Positions 5,980-6,012 of a stretch of 6,012 nucleotides of DNA are shown here, one piece after another. The position numbers and the translations under genes are program-made. This DNA comes from Propionibacteriaceae bacterium (GTDB taxonomy: Bacteria > Actinomycetota > Actinomycetes > Propionibacteriales > Propionibacteriaceae). Each line of letters opens with the position of its first letter. Within the stretch, counting starts at the first letter, position 1. The notes below the pieces were generated by a model. That model was not told the origin of the DNA. It did no database searches and saw only the letters and a program-made list of their open reading frames with translations. The stretch covers positions 1 to 6,012 of the forward strand of contig JAGXHS010000112.1 of NCBI GenBank assembly GCA_024636075.1, given 5' to 3'.

Positions 5980-6012
5980 CTGTCTCTTATACACATCTGA
6001 CGCTGCCGACGA
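5980..6012. other. Illumina Nextera adapter contamination (Tn5 mosaic end plus Read 1 primer)
   Basis: The last 33 bases match the reverse complement of the Nextera Read 1 transposase adapter. CTGTCTCTTATACACATCT (5980-5998) is the 19-bp Tn5 mosaic end, and GACGCTGCCGACGA (5999-6012) is the primer part. The match is from memory of the published adapter and appears complete. The single base 5980 could be genomic or adapter. This is a library artefact left by incomplete trimming, not a transposon in the organism. Confidence 0.98.

Noticed and set aside
5581..5994. Minus-strand ORF starting MYKRQ
   Set aside because: The start codon is supplied by the Nextera mosaic end, and the rest is antisense to the exporter.
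5980..5998. Tn5 end suggesting a real transposon insertion
   Set aside because: The mosaic end is the engineered 19-bp form and is followed directly by the sequencing primer segment up to the last base, which identifies a library adapter.

Overview
The window is high-GC DNA from what is most likely an actinobacterium, possibly Propionibacteriaceae or a relative. This rests on the strong G/C third-position bias, GTG starts, and protein wording typical of actinobacteria in the transketolase and the MFS exporter. The organism call is an inference, and nothing here fixes the genus. All recognisable genes lie on the + strand.

Layout. Positions 1-159 hold the C-terminal end of an unidentified membrane protein. 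Three metabolic genes follow on one strand: a NagD/AraL-type HAD phosphatase (189-1040), an AraM/EgsA-type sn-glycerol-1-phosphate dehydrogenase (1129-2484) and a full-length transketolase (2565-4625). A strong GC-rich hairpin terminator at 4642-4680 closes this group. The gaps of 88 and 80 bases carry small inverted repeats but no obvious terminator, so one transcript is likely. A phosphatase next to a G1P dehydrogenase matches the araL-araM pair of the Bacillus subtilis arabinose operon. Adding transketolase suggests pentose-phosphate or triose-phosphate handling, or supply of glycerol-1-phosphate, but the substrate cannot be read from the sequence.

Beyond the terminator is a MarR-type regulator (4745-5170), overlapping by 4 bases an MFS exporter that starts at 5167. 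This is a classic repressor-plus-efflux-pump unit. Just upstream sit two head-to-tail 13-bp copies of TTAGNNANGCTAA (4706-4731), the best candidate operator in the window. An 8-bp perfect tandem duplication (4738-4753) lies across the MarR start. Removing one copy would replace the GTG start with an in-frame ATG without changing the protein.

The right end is not biological. Bases 5980-6012 are the reverse complement of the Illumina Nextera Read 1 transposase adapter, including the 19-bp Tn5 mosaic end. The MFS gene is therefore cut off by the contig end, and its apparent last six residues (LSLIHI) and stop codon come from the adapter. I found no RNA genes, CRISPR array, insertion sequence or attachment site. 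No gene-free stretch exceeds about 120 bases.
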